Below are positions 25,048 to 32,780 of a stretch of DNA of 64,000 nt, piece after piece. A model generated the notes under the pieces. That model did no database searches and had not been told where the DNA came from. It saw only the letters and a program-made list of their open reading frames with translations. Source of the stretch: Pseudomonas putida (GTDB lineage Bacteria; Pseudomonadota; Gammaproteobacteria; Pseudomonadales; Pseudomonadaceae); NCBI RefSeq assembly GCF_001636055.1, contig NZ_CP011789.1, positions 2,604,001 to 2,668,000 of the forward strand, written 5' to 3'. The position numbers were made by a program, and so were the translations under genes. How positions within the stretch are numbered: the stretch's first letter is position 1; the number at the start of each line of letters is the position of its first letter.

Positions 25048-26031
25048 ATGCAACTGGGAATCGTCGGGCTGGGCCGCATGGGCGGCAATATCGCAAGACG
25101 GCTGATGCGCGCAGGCCACCAGACCGTGGTACACGATCGCAACCGTGATGCCGTCAGCGCTCTGAGCAGCGAGGGCGCCCTGGGCGCCCATGACCTCGGC
25201 GCGCTGGTACAGAAACTCAAGGCGCCACGGGCGGTGTGGATCATGCTGCCGGCGGGCGAGCCTACCGAGCAGACCATCACCCAGCTCGCCGAGCTGCTCG
25301 AGCCAGGCGATGCGATCATCGATGGCGGCAACACCTTCTACAAGGATGACATGCGCCGCGCCGCCCAGCTGTCAACGCGTGGTCTGCATTATCTGGACGT
25401 AGGCACGTCCGGTGGGGTCTGGGGCCTGGAGCGGGGCTATTGCATGATGATCGGCGGCGAAAAGGACGTGTTCGAACGGCTGGAACCGCTGTTCAAGGCG
25501 CTGGCGCCGGGCGTGGGTGACATTGCGCGCACCCAGGGCCGCACGGGTGAGCATGGGCGTGCCGAGCATGGCTACATTCACGCCGGCCCGCCCGGTGCCG
25601 GGCACTATGTGAAGATGGTGCACAACGGTATCGAGTACGGCTTGATGCAGGCTTATGCCGAAGGTTTCGACCTGCTGCGCAGCAAGGGCGGCACCGAGTT
25701 GCCCGAGGACCAGCGTTTCGACCTGAACGTGGCGGAGATCGCCGAAGTCTGGCGGCGCGGCAGTGTGGTCACTTCGTGGCTGCTCGACCTCACCGCCGAT
25801 GCGCTGGTCGCTGATCCGCAACTGGCCCAGTTCAGCGGTTCGGTGTCCGACAGTGGTGAAGGGCGCTGGACCATCGATGCTGCAGTCGAGCAGGCGGTAC
25901 CGGTGCCGGTGTTGTCCAGCGCGTTGTTTGCCCGTTTCCGCTCACGCCAGCAGCAAGGCACCTTCGGCGACAAGGTGTTGTCTGCCATGCGCCTGGGCTT
26001 CGGTGGCCATGTCGAGAAGAAGGGTTCATGA
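25048..26031 (+). CDS. gnd: 6-phosphogluconate dehydrogenase, decarboxylating (short form)
   Basis: It oxidises 6-phosphogluconate to ribulose-5-phosphate and CO2 in the pentose phosphate pathway. The 327-residue length marks the short GndA/YqeC-type class, often NAD-preferring, rather than the ~470-residue enteric form. Visible motifs are the Rossmann [16 protein letters not shown] at residues 4-19, [12 protein letters not shown], the substrate-binding [11 protein letters not shown], and the catalytic Lys in [16 protein letters not shown]. The start has AAGGGGAG upstream. It overlaps zwf by four bases, so the oxidative branch is made as one unit. Confidence 0.94.
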   Translation: MQLGIVGLGRMGGNIARRLMRAGHQTVVHDRNRDAVSALSSEGALGAHDLGALVQKLKAPRAVWIMLPAGEPTEQTITQLAELLEPGDAIIDGGNTFYKDDMRRAAQLSTRGLHYLDVGTSGGVWGLERGYCMMIGGEKDVFERLEPLFKALAPGVGDIARTQGRTGEHGRAEHGYIHAGPPGAGHYVKMVHNGIEYGLMQAYAEGFDLLRSKGGTELPEDQRFDLNVAEIAEVWRRGSVVTSWLLDLTADALVADPQLAQFSGSVSDSGEGRWTIDAAVEQAVPVPVLSSALFARFRSRQQQGTFGDKVLSAMRLGFGGHVEKKGS

Positions 26032-27533
26032 GCAAACAGACGATTCCCGCCGCGCCGCCTTGCACGCTGTTCCTGTTCGGCGCCAATGGCGACCTGGTCA
26101 AGCGTCTGCTGATGCCGGCGCTGTACAACCTCAGCCGTGACGGTTTGCTGGACCGCAACCTGCGGATTGTCGGGGTCGATCATAACCAGGCCAGTGCCGA
26201 GCAGTTCGCCGAGCGCCTGCACGACTTCATGATCGAGCGCGACAAGGGCGGCGAGGGCGCAGGCAAGTGCCTGGACGAAGGGCTGTGGTCGCGCCTGGCC
26301 AAGCGTCTGGACTACCAGACCGGCGACTTCCTGGACCCTGCGACCTATGCCGAGATCGGCAAGCGCATCGCCAAGACCCGTCACGGCAACGCCATCTTCT
26401 ACCTGGCCACTTCGCCGCGTTTCTTTCCTGAGGTGGCCCAGCGCCTGGGCGAGGCCGGCCTGCTCGACGAGTCTGCGGGCGGCTTTCGCCGGGTGGTGGT
26501 GGAAAAGCCATTCGGTACCGATCTTGCCAGCGCCGAGGCGCTCAACGCTTGCCTGCTCAAAGTGATGAGCGAGCGGCAGATCTATCGCATCGACCATTAC
26601 CTGGGCAAGGAAACGGTGCAGAACATTCTGGTCAGCCGCTTCTCCAATGGCCTGTTCGAATCGTTCTGGAACAACCACTACATCGATCACGTGCAGATCA
26701 CCGCCGCCGAGACCGTCGGGGTCGAGACGCGTGGCGCGTTCTACGACAATACCGGTGCCTTGCGTGACATGGTGCCCAACCACCTGTTCCAGTTGCTGGC
26801 GATGGTCGCCATGGAGCCACCGGCGGCCTTCGGCGCTGACGCTGTCAGGGGCGAGAAAGCCAAGGTGATCGGTGCCATCCGCCCATGGTCGCAGAAAATG
26901 GCGCTGAAGAACTCGGTGCGGGGGCAGTACGTGGCGGGCAAGCAGGGCCGCAAGCGGCTGGCCGGTTATCGCCAGGAGCCCAATGTCGACCCGCACAGCA
27001 GCACCGAAACCTACGTCGCGCTGAAGGTGATGATCGACAACTGGCGCTGGGCGGGCGTGCCGTTCTACCTGCGCACCGGCAAGCGCATGAGCGTGCGCGA
27101 CACCGAAATCGCCATCTGCTTCAAGCCTGCACCTTACGCGCAGTTTCGCGAGTCGGAGCTGGAGCGGCCCAAGCCCAACTACCTGAAGATTCAGATTCAG
27201 CCCAATGAAGGCATGTGGTTCGATCTACAGGCCAAACGCCCCGGGCCTGAACTGGTGATGGAGAACGTCGAGCTGGGTTTTGCCTACAAGGACTTCTTCA
27301 AGATGACCCCGGCGACCGGTTACGAAACCTTGATCTACGACTGCCTGACCGGTGACCAGACGTTGTTCCAGCGGGCCGACAATATCGAGAATGGTTGGCG
27401 TGCGGTACAGCCTTTCCTCGACGCCTGGGCCAGTGGTGGCGAAGTGCACGAGTACGAGGCGGGGGAGGATGGGCCCGAGGCCGGCAATGAATTGCTGAGC
27501 CGGGACAAGCGCGAGTGGCACCGTCTGGGCTGA
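26028..27533 (+). CDS. zwf: Glucose-6-phosphate 1-dehydrogenase
   Basis: It oxidises glucose-6-phosphate to 6-phosphogluconolactone with reduction of NAD(P), feeding the Entner-Doudoroff and pentose phosphate routes. The 501-residue protein has the nucleotide-binding start [19 protein letters not shown] and the substrate-binding signature RIDHYLGKE at residues 187-195. It begins in the gnd stop (ATGA). P. putida-type genomes carry several zwf paralogues, and this one, paired with gnd, is separate from the hexR-linked copy. I saw no HexR-like operator upstream of the pair. Confidence 0.95.
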   Translation: MSKQTIPAAPPCTLFLFGANGDLVKRLLMPALYNLSRDGLLDRNLRIVGVDHNQASAEQFAERLHDFMIERDKGGEGAGKCLDEGLWSRLAKRLDYQTGDFLDPATYAEIGKRIAKTRHGNAIFYLATSPRFFPEVAQRLGEAGLLDESAGGFRRVVVEKPFGTDLASAEALNACLLKVMSERQIYRIDHYLGKETVQNILVSRFSNGLFESFWNNHYIDHVQITAAETVGVETRGAFYDNTGALRDMVPNHLFQLLAMVAMEPPAAFGADAVRGEKAKVIGAIRPWSQKMALKNSVRGQYVAGKQGRKRLAGYRQEPNVDPHSSTETYVALKVMIDNWRWAGVPFYLRTGKRMSVRDTEIAICFKPAPYAQFRESELERPKPNYLKIQIQPNEGMWFDLQAKRPGPELVMENVELGFAYKDFFKMTPATGYETLIYDCLTGDQTLFQRADNIENGWRAVQPFLDAWASGGEVHEYEAGEDGPEAGNELLSRDKREWHRLG

Positions 27534-27578
27534 AAGACGGCTGAGCGTCTTGTTCACAATCTAGAGACCAGCCCAATC

Positions 27579-27630
27579 CCTGTGGGAGCGGGCTGGCCTT
27601 TAGATTTTGAACAAGACAGTCGCTCCTGCA
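27579..27630. repeat. REP half-site fused to the dispersed TTTTGAACAAG repeat
   Basis: A single REP-type arm (27579-27599) runs directly into GGCCTTTAGATTTTGAACAA, then GACAGTCGCTCC. This repeats the sequence found at 15637-15677 in the same order. It lies between zwf and the glycine-zipper gene. Confidence 0.65.
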
Positions 27631-27659
27631 GGGCAGTTGCTCCTGCAGGCGTGCGTCAA

Positions 27660-28037
27660 TCAGTGGCGACGGTGCTTCTTGTTCTTGTCGCCCAGGTGGT
27701 TGCCGATCGCACCACCAGCCGCGCCGCCAAGCCCTGCGCCGATGGTCGAGCCATTGCTGCCGCCCAGTTTGGCGCCCACCAGCGAGCCGCCGGCCGAACC
27801 CAGGCCACCGCCGATGGCCGCTTCGGTGCGGTTGCCCTTGCGTGCGCCAACGGCGCTGCCGGCTGCGCCACCCAGGCCTGCGCCGATGGCGGCGCCCGTG
27901 CTGCCGCCGATCTGCTTGCCGACGACGTTGCCCAAGGCGCCACCCAGGCCGCCACCAATGGCTGCGGTACCGTCACCGGCGAACGCTCCCTGGCACAGCA
28001 GCAGGCCCAGGGCGAGGGAAGGCAGAGTCAGACGCAT
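27660..28037 (-). CDS. Secreted glycine-zipper protein with four tandem units
   Basis: This 125-residue protein has a signal peptide (residues ~1-20, ending GAFA). The mature part is four tandem 23-24-residue units, each with AAIG(G/A)GLGG followed by a small-residue stretch and a second G-x3-G run. A short basic tail of Lys, Arg and His follows. Glycine-zipper segments pack as tight membrane helices or form oligomers at the outer membrane or periplasm. Family members are often small stress-related envelope proteins. The start at 28037 follows a GAGG 11 bases upstream. It lies downstream of the small lipoprotein gene on the same strand, 75 bp away, and the two may be co-transcribed. Confidence 0.85.
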   Translation of the reverse strand: MRLTLPSLALGLLLCQGAFAGDGTAAIGGGLGGALGNVVGKQIGGSTGAAIGAGLGGAAGSAVGARKGNRTEAAIGGGLGSAGGSLVGAKLGGSNGSTIGAGLGGAAGGAIGNHLGDKNKKHRRH

Positions 28038-28112
28038 GATTTCATGAACCTCGAAGGAATCATCAGGATTGGATGCCGCAGGCGTGCGGCGGACAGGGAT
28101 TGGAGAGACGCT

Positions 28113-28292
28113 TCAGCGGTAATAACGGTCACGGTAGCGGCGATCGTCGTCATCGCGATCATCGCGGTGATGATGACGGTGACGATCGCGGTCGCCGTCA
28201 CGCCAGCCATCGTCATCATGGTGACGATGGCTGTGGCAACCGGCGAGCAGCACGACAGCGGCGATCAGCGAAAAACTGGCAAGGCGTGGCAT
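28113..28292 (-). CDS. Tiny lipoprotein rich in His, Asp and Arg
   Basis: This 59-codon gene is easily missed. Residues 1-18 form a lipoprotein signal peptide (MPRLASFSLIAAVVLLAG) with the lipobox LLAGC and the lipidated Cys at residue 19. Of the 40 residues after the Cys, 33 are His (8), Asp (13) or Arg (12). AAGGA stands about 11 bases before the ATG. A His/Asp-rich periplasmic tail suggests metal or polyanion binding, but no family is recognised. It is divergent from the diguanylate cyclase gene. A longer ORF in another frame across the same stretch (28028-28219) has no ribosome binding site and is judged spurious. Confidence 0.7.
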   Translation of the reverse strand: MPRLASFSLIAAVVLLAGCHSHRHHDDDGWRDGDRDRHRHHHRDDRDDDDRRYRDRYYR

Positions 28293-28354
28293 GGCGATGG
28301 AAATCCTTGATCCGCAACGGTTTACGGGACAACTGCTGAGACCGGTGAGGATTC

Positions 28355-28379
28355 ATTTGGTTTCAAAGTGGCACCAAAT
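28355..28379. promoter_or_regulatory. Inverted repeat in the lipoprotein/diguanylate cyclase divergent region
   Basis: ATTTGGT (28355-28361) and ACCAAAT (28373-28379) form a perfect 7-bp inverted repeat with an 11-bp spacer between two divergent genes. It has the shape of a dimeric regulator site; no regulator can be named. Confidence 0.35.
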
Positions 28380-28513
28380 ATTACCGCGCCAGGGATAGGC
28401 GGCGTGTCTGCGGGCTGCTGTTCTGTCCCGTTGGGTCATGGTCGCGGGCCTGCACGGCTCCTAGACTGTCAGGCAGGCCGCGATCAAGACGGCCATCTGC
28501 CACACGGTGAATC

Positions 28514-29662
28514 ATGATGATCGCCCATACTCCTACGCTGTTCGCTGCGGTCGCGCTGGTGGCGACGATCCTGGCTTTCTGTCTGTTGCTGGTCGGGCAG
28601 TTCAATCGAGGCGACAACCTGCTGCTGACCGGCTGTGGACTGTTGGCCCATGCCTTGGCCTATGTCTGTTACACGTTGTTCGGCCATGCGCCTCTGTGGG
28701 TGAGCTATGTCTTGGCCAACAGCCTGCTGTCATTGGCGTTGGCGTTCTATTCGGCGAGCCTGTTCCGGGTGCGCGAGCGCCCCGTGCCGTGGCGGCCGAT
28801 CTTCGCCATTCCGCTGTTGATGCTGCTGGGCTTGATCTCGCTGCTCGAGACGGTGGAGCCGCGCATGCTGCTGGCGGCCCTGGTGCTGATGTTGCAATGC
28901 GTGTTGATTCTCTACTGGGCCCGTCAACGGGCCCTGCACAAGGGCCGGGCACACCTGCTGCTGGTGATCGGTGCCGGCATCAGCCTGGTGGGGCTGGGCA
29001 TGCGGGTGGTTGCCGTGCTGGCAGGCACGGCGCAGGAGATGCGCTACGACACCAGCAACCTCAAGCAGACGGTGTCCGTAGCGATCGGTACGGCCACGGT
29101 GATGATGTATTCCATTGGCCTGGTGTTGATGGCCAAGGAGCGCAGCGAATCGCGCTTGCAGCACCTTGCCGGACACGATGTGCTGACCGGCACGGGTAAC
29201 CGGCGCGCCATCCTCGAACGTTTCGAGTTCGAGCTGGAGCAGGCGCGCGCGGCGCAGTACAGCTTGGCTGTGGCGATGATCGATATTGACCATTTCAAGC
29301 GTATCAACGATGTGCACGGCCATCTGGCGGGGGACGAGGTTCTTTGCCACTGCGTGCGCCAGTTGCAGCAGCGGCTGCGCGAAGGCGACAGCCTGGGGCG
29401 CTACGGCGGCGAGGAATTCCTGCTGTTGTTGCCGCGAACTGAGGGCGAGGGCGCCCTGGCGGCGTTGAACGGTCTGCGCGAAGCCATGGCGAGGAACCCG
29501 GCGCGCTTCGCCGGGCTGGAGATCGAGCTGTGCTTCAGCGTCGGGCTCTGGTGCGGTGTGCCGGGGGAGGATGACACCCCGGCACGGCTGATCGCCAAGG
29601 CCGACGCCGCCTTGTACCTGGCCAAGGCTGGCGGGCGCAATGCGGTGCGGCTGGCGGCTTGA
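28514..29662 (+). CDS. Membrane diguanylate cyclase (GGEEF type)
   Basis: It is predicted to make c-di-GMP from two GTP at the inner membrane. The 382-residue protein has about seven hydrophobic segments in residues 5-210 and a GGDEF domain from about residue 220 (HDVLTGTGNRRAIL). The active-site motif is GGEEF at residues 298-302. An RxxD inhibitory site (REGD, residues 289-292) sits five residues before it, so product feedback is likely. DIDHFKRINDVHGHLAGDE is the intact metal and nucleotide region. The N-terminal membrane sensor resembles no domain I can name. The ribosome binding site is weak, and the second Met is an equal candidate. Confidence 0.9.
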   Translation: MMIAHTPTLFAAVALVATILAFCLLLVGQFNRGDNLLLTGCGLLAHALAYVCYTLFGHAPLWVSYVLANSLLSLALAFYSASLFRVRERPVPWRPIFAIPLLMLLGLISLLETVEPRMLLAALVLMLQCVLILYWARQRALHKGRAHLLLVIGAGISLVGLGMRVVAVLAGTAQEMRYDTSNLKQTVSVAIGTATVMMYSIGLVLMAKERSESRLQHLAGHDVLTGTGNRRAILERFEFELEQARAAQYSLAVAMIDIDHFKRINDVHGHLAGDEVLCHCVRQLQQRLREGDSLGRYGGEEFLLLLPRTEGEGALAALNGLREAMARNPARFAGLEIELCFSVGLWCGVPGEDDTPARLIAKADAALYLAKAGGRNAVRLAA

Positions 29663-29682
29663 TCTTTCATGCGCCCGGCAGC

Positions 29683-30636
29683 TTACTGGCTGAACGCGCC
29701 TTCGAACGACGTGTCGATGATCGCGCGAGTGTCCAGGGGCTTGGGCAGCGTGCCGGTCTGCACAAGGAAGTCGGCAGTATCCTGGTAGTCCTTCGCCGCC
29801 TGCGCATCGACCGGGCCCACGCTCATGTCGGCCTGGCCGATCCAGTGACGCGAGACGCTCTGGTCGAGGTTGGCTTTCTTGGCCCAGAGGTCGGCATAGG
29901 CTTCCTTGTGCTCACCGACCCAGGCCCGGGCTTTTTGCAGGCGGCCCAGGAAGTCCTCGATGGCGGCGTGCTTGCTGTCGATCGAATCGTTGCGCGCCGC
30001 GATGCTGCTCAGGCCAGGCATCAGGCCCTGGGCGGTGACCAGCTTGCGCGCGCCGGAGAACACGATCTGTTGCGAGATGTAGGGTTCCCATACCGGGAAG
30101 GCATCGATGCTGCCCTGCGGCAGCGCGGCGGCGGCATCGATTGGCATCAGTTTGACGAACTCGACGTAGTCATGCGGCAGGCCGGCCTTGTCCAGTGCGC
30201 GCAAGGTCAACTGCTGGCTCCAGGCGCCGGGCCAGTAGGCGACCTTCTTGCCCTTGAGGTCGGCAATGGTCTTGGCGGGGGAGTCCTTGGGCACCAGCAG
30301 GGCGATGGTGTCGAGGTTCTGCCGTGAGACGCCGATCAGCTTGACGGGCGCCCCTTTGGCAGCCAGGAACAGAAAGCCCGAGTCGCCGAGAAAGCCGATG
30401 TCCAGGCCACCGGCCTCCAGCCCTTCGGCCACCGGTGCGGCCGACTGGAAGTGCTTGAACTCGACCTTGTAGGGCGCATCCTTGAGGGCCCCGGAGGCTT
30501 CCAGCGATGCGCGCACGTTGTAGTAGTTCTGGTCGCCGATGCGCAGGGTGACCTGCTCGGCGGCGATGGCCTGCGCCAGCGGGGTACCAAGGAACAGGCC
30601 GGCGAGGGTGACTCGGATCAGGTGGGACAGTTTCAT
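29683..30636 (-). CDS. Sulfonate/nitrate/taurine-type ABC substrate-binding protein (SsuA-like)
   Basis: This periplasmic solute-binding protein has 317 residues. A signal peptide ends near residue 25 (AQAIAAE), followed by the SsuA/TauA/NrtA fold. Recognisable segments are GGLDIGFLGDSGFLFLAAKG, KTIADLKGKKVAYWPGAWSQ and the ligand-domain DAFPVWEPYISQQIVFSGAR. It is encoded 9 bp after the flavin monooxygenase, so the two share a transcript. No cognate permease or ATPase gene lies in the window. The substrate is probably an organosulfur compound, judging from the neighbouring monooxygenase, but it cannot be read from sequence. Confidence 0.85.
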   Translation of the reverse strand: MKLSHLIRVTLAGLFLGTPLAQAIAAEQVTLRIGDQNYYNVRASLEASGALKDAPYKVEFKHFQSAAPVAEGLEAGGLDIGFLGDSGFLFLAAKGAPVKLIGVSRQNLDTIALLVPKDSPAKTIADLKGKKVAYWPGAWSQQLTLRALDKAGLPHDYVEFVKLMPIDAAAALPQGSIDAFPVWEPYISQQIVFSGARKLVTAQGLMPGLSSIAARNDSIDSKHAAIEDFLGRLQKARAWVGEHKEAYADLWAKKANLDQSVSRHWIGQADMSVGPVDAQAAKDYQDTADFLVQTGTLPKPLDTRAIIDTSFEGAFSQ

Positions 30637-30645
30637 GGGGTTTCC

Positions 30646-31731
30646 TCAGCTGGCCTGGCGCGTATCCAGGCGTTCGATCTGGTGATGGATGGCGGGGATC
30701 AGGGTCTTGCCGTATTCGATGGTGTCGTTCAATGGGTCGAAGCCGCGGATCAGGAAAGTCGACACGCCGAGCTTGTAGTACTCGCCCAACGCCTGGGCGA
30801 CCTGCTCGGGGGTGCCGACCAGCGCGGTGGAGTTCCAGCGCGCACCAGTCAGACGGGCAACGCCCATCCACAGGCGTTGATCGAGCACTTCGCCCTGTTG
30901 CGCAGCGGCCAGCAGGCGCTGCGACCCGACGTTCTCGGGCTGGTGGTCGTGCAGCGGCAAACCGAGTTTCTGGCGTGCATCGCGGACCTGCTCGAGGATC
31001 TCGGCGGCGCGCTGCCAGGCGGCCTCCTCGGTATCGGCGACGATGGGGCGGAACGACACCGAGAAGCGCGGGGCGCGCTGTTGCACAGCGGCGGCCTGGC
31101 GGACCTTGGCGATATGCTCGGCGACGGCGGCCAGGGGTTCGCCCCAGAGCATGTAGGTGTCGGCATGTTGCGCTGCGACCCGCACCGCGGCATCCGATGA
31201 ACCACTGAAGTAGATCGGGATATGCGGGCGCTGCACGGTCCGTACGGCGGGCGAGGCAGCGTTGAAACGGTAGAAGTCGCCGGCGAAGTCCACCGGTTGT
31301 TCGGCGGTCCAGATTGCCTTCAGGGCATCGAGGTATTCGCCGGTGCGCGCATAGCGGTGATCGTGGTCGAGAAAATCGCCATCGCGCTGCAGGTCCTGGT
31401 CATTGCCACCGCTGACCACGTTCAGCGCCAGACGGCCCTTGCTGAACTGGTCGAGGGTCGCCAGTTGCCGCGCTGCCAGGGGCGGGCTGATCACCCCTGG
31501 GCGGTACGCGAGCAGGATACCCAGGCGTTCGGTGGCAGCGACGGCGAACGAACTGACCACTGCGCCTTCCGGCCCGTTGGAGAAATAGCCGACCAGGATG
31601 CGGTCGAAACCGGCCGCCTCATGGGCTTGGGCGAAGCGACGCACGTAGTCCGGATCGACCGCATCTCCCGTGGGCTGGTCGACCTCCGAGCCGGGCGAGG
31701 CGGTGATCATGCCGAGGATTTCGACGCTCAT
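30646..31731 (-). CDS. LLM-class flavin-dependent monooxygenase (alkanesulfonate monooxygenase-like)
   Basis: This is a bacterial-luciferase-fold, FMNH2-dependent oxygenase of 361 residues, resembling SsuD, which cleaves alkanesulfonates to aldehyde and sulfite. Typical segments are GFDRILVGYFSNGPEG, TERLGILLAYRPGVISPPLA, QFSKGRLALNVVSGGNDQDL and IPIYFSGSSDAAVRVAAQHA. The start at 31731 follows AAAGGA; the longer ORF adds eight residues without a better site. No NADPH:FMN reductase gene is adjacent. The pairing with an SsuA-like protein argues for organosulfur use under sulfate limitation. It could also be a related sulfone monooxygenase. Confidence 0.87.
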   Translation of the reverse strand: MSVEILGMITASPGSEVDQPTGDAVDPDYVRRFAQAHEAAGFDRILVGYFSNGPEGAVVSSFAVAATERLGILLAYRPGVISPPLAARQLATLDQFSKGRLALNVVSGGNDQDLQRDGDFLDHDHRYARTGEYLDALKAIWTAEQPVDFAGDFYRFNAASPAVRTVQRPHIPIYFSGSSDAAVRVAAQHADTYMLWGEPLAAVAEHIAKVRQAAAVQQRAPRFSVSFRPIVADTEEAAWQRAAEILEQVRDARQKLGLPLHDHQPENVGSQRLLAAAQQGEVLDQRLWMGVARLTGARWNSTALVGTPEQVAQALGEYYKLGVSTFLIRGFDPLNDTIEYGKTLIPAIHHQIERLDTRQAS

Positions 31732-31847
31732 TGCTGGGTTCCTTTGCTGGGACAAGGTTGCCTGGCGTTGAGCGGTTTAGAAGAAAACGAGCTGGCCGGG
31801 CTTCTTCTTAGAATCTAACGGCCAGCTGTAAATGATGGAAATTCATT

Positions 31848-31871
31848 TTTTGCATATTCTAATATGCAAAA
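31848..31871. promoter_or_regulatory. AT-rich perfect palindrome upstream of the monooxygenase gene
   Basis: TTTTGCATATT (31848-31858) and AATATGCAAAA (31861-31871) form a perfect 11-bp inverted repeat with a 2-bp spacer. It lies 117 bp upstream of the monooxygenase start and 16 bp beyond the GST stop. Its AT content stands out from the genome. An operator for the sulfur genes is the favoured reading; a weak terminator for GST is the alternative. Confidence 0.55.
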
Positions 31872-31887
31872 TAATTTTATTGCTCGC

Positions 31888-32514
31888 TCAGGGCGTTCCG
31901 TTTCTGCCGTGCAGTCGATAGCCTTCCCGCTCGCTCAGGCGCGCGTAGTAGTCAGCCACTGCAGGCAGGTGCGGGTGCTCGAACGGTGTCTCGAACCAGC
32001 GGTTTACCGACAACCCGATTGGAATGTCTGCCAGGGAGAACGCCTTGCCGGCAACATAGGCGCCAGTCTTTGCCAACTGTTGGTCGAGGATCTGCATATG
32101 TCGCGACCATTCGCCGAGGCTGGCATTGAGCGCCTGTTCATCCTGATGCGCAGCTGACTGCCTGACCAGCGCCATGAAGGCGTAGCTCCAGGAGCGATTG
32201 AGATCGCTGGCCTGCCAGTCGATCCATTGATCGACAAGCGCTCTGGCCACTGCGTCGGCCGGGTATATCCCTGCCGCTTGCCCATAGCGGTTGGCGAGAT
32301 AGCGGATGATGGTATTGGACTCCCATAGCGTAAGGCCGCCGTCCTGGATTACCGGGACCATGGCATTGGGGTTCAGGACCAGGAATTCAGCGGTTTGGGT
32401 GGGCTGGAAACCTGAACCCCAGTCTTCGCGGTGGAATGGAAGGTCGATTTCGGCGCAAGTCCACAGCACCTTGCGCACGTTGATGGAACTCGCCTTACCC
32501 AATATTCGCAGCAT
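31888..32514 (-). CDS. Glutathione S-transferase
   Basis: This soluble GST has 208 residues. The N-terminal thioredoxin-fold half includes [28 protein letters not shown] and the glutathione-contact motif [14 protein letters not shown]. The C-terminal half is all-helical ([20 protein letters not shown]). The start at 32514 follows AAAGGA; the longer ORF adds 28 residues not typical of the family. It lies between the sulfur-type genes and the porin, and could detoxify or activate substrates for them, though GSTs are common and the link is circumstantial. Confidence 0.9.
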   Translation of the reverse strand: MLRILGKASSINVRKVLWTCAEIDLPFHREDWGSGFQPTQTAEFLVLNPNAMVPVIQDGGLTLWESNTIIRYLANRYGQAAGIYPADAVARALVDQWIDWQASDLNRSWSYAFMALVRQSAAHQDEQALNASLGEWSRHMQILDQQLAKTGAYVAGKAFSLADIPIGLSVNRWFETPFEHPHLPAVADYYARLSEREGYRLHGRNGTP

Positions 32515-32658
32515 GTCATCATCCTTTTTGCTAAGCAGCCGAAACAGCGGTGTGCTGTAGCGTCCAAGCGTATCTGTAAAAGCCCTGCCTGAGGTCATGG
32601 AACTGAAACCTTTCTCCCTGCCGATAGTGGTTTTTTGCTAGCATTCGGTTCCTATAGC

Positions 32659-32687
32659 ACAATCGAATAAAAATCTTTTTCGATTGT
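32659..32687. promoter_or_regulatory. Inverted repeat upstream of the OprD-family porin gene
   Basis: ACAATCGAA (32659-32667) and TTCGATTGT (32679-32687) form a perfect 9-bp inverted repeat with an 11-bp AT-rich spacer, about 94 bp upstream of the porin ATG. Geometry fits a dimeric activator or repressor site, such as a LysR-type box. Confidence 0.45.
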
Positions 32688-32780
32688 TGTTAAAGTAATA
32701 ACGCGTGACGTTCAAACGTATCGAAACTCGGCCCTCGCGTTCAGCGAGAGGCCTATAAGAAAAGCTAGAAAGGAGCACAC

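Noticed and set aside
28028..28219. 63-codon minus-strand ORF in the lipoprotein region
   Set aside because: It overlaps the lipoprotein gene in another frame, and its hydrophobic Thr/Val/Ile run reflects the repeated GAT/CAC codons of the true frame.
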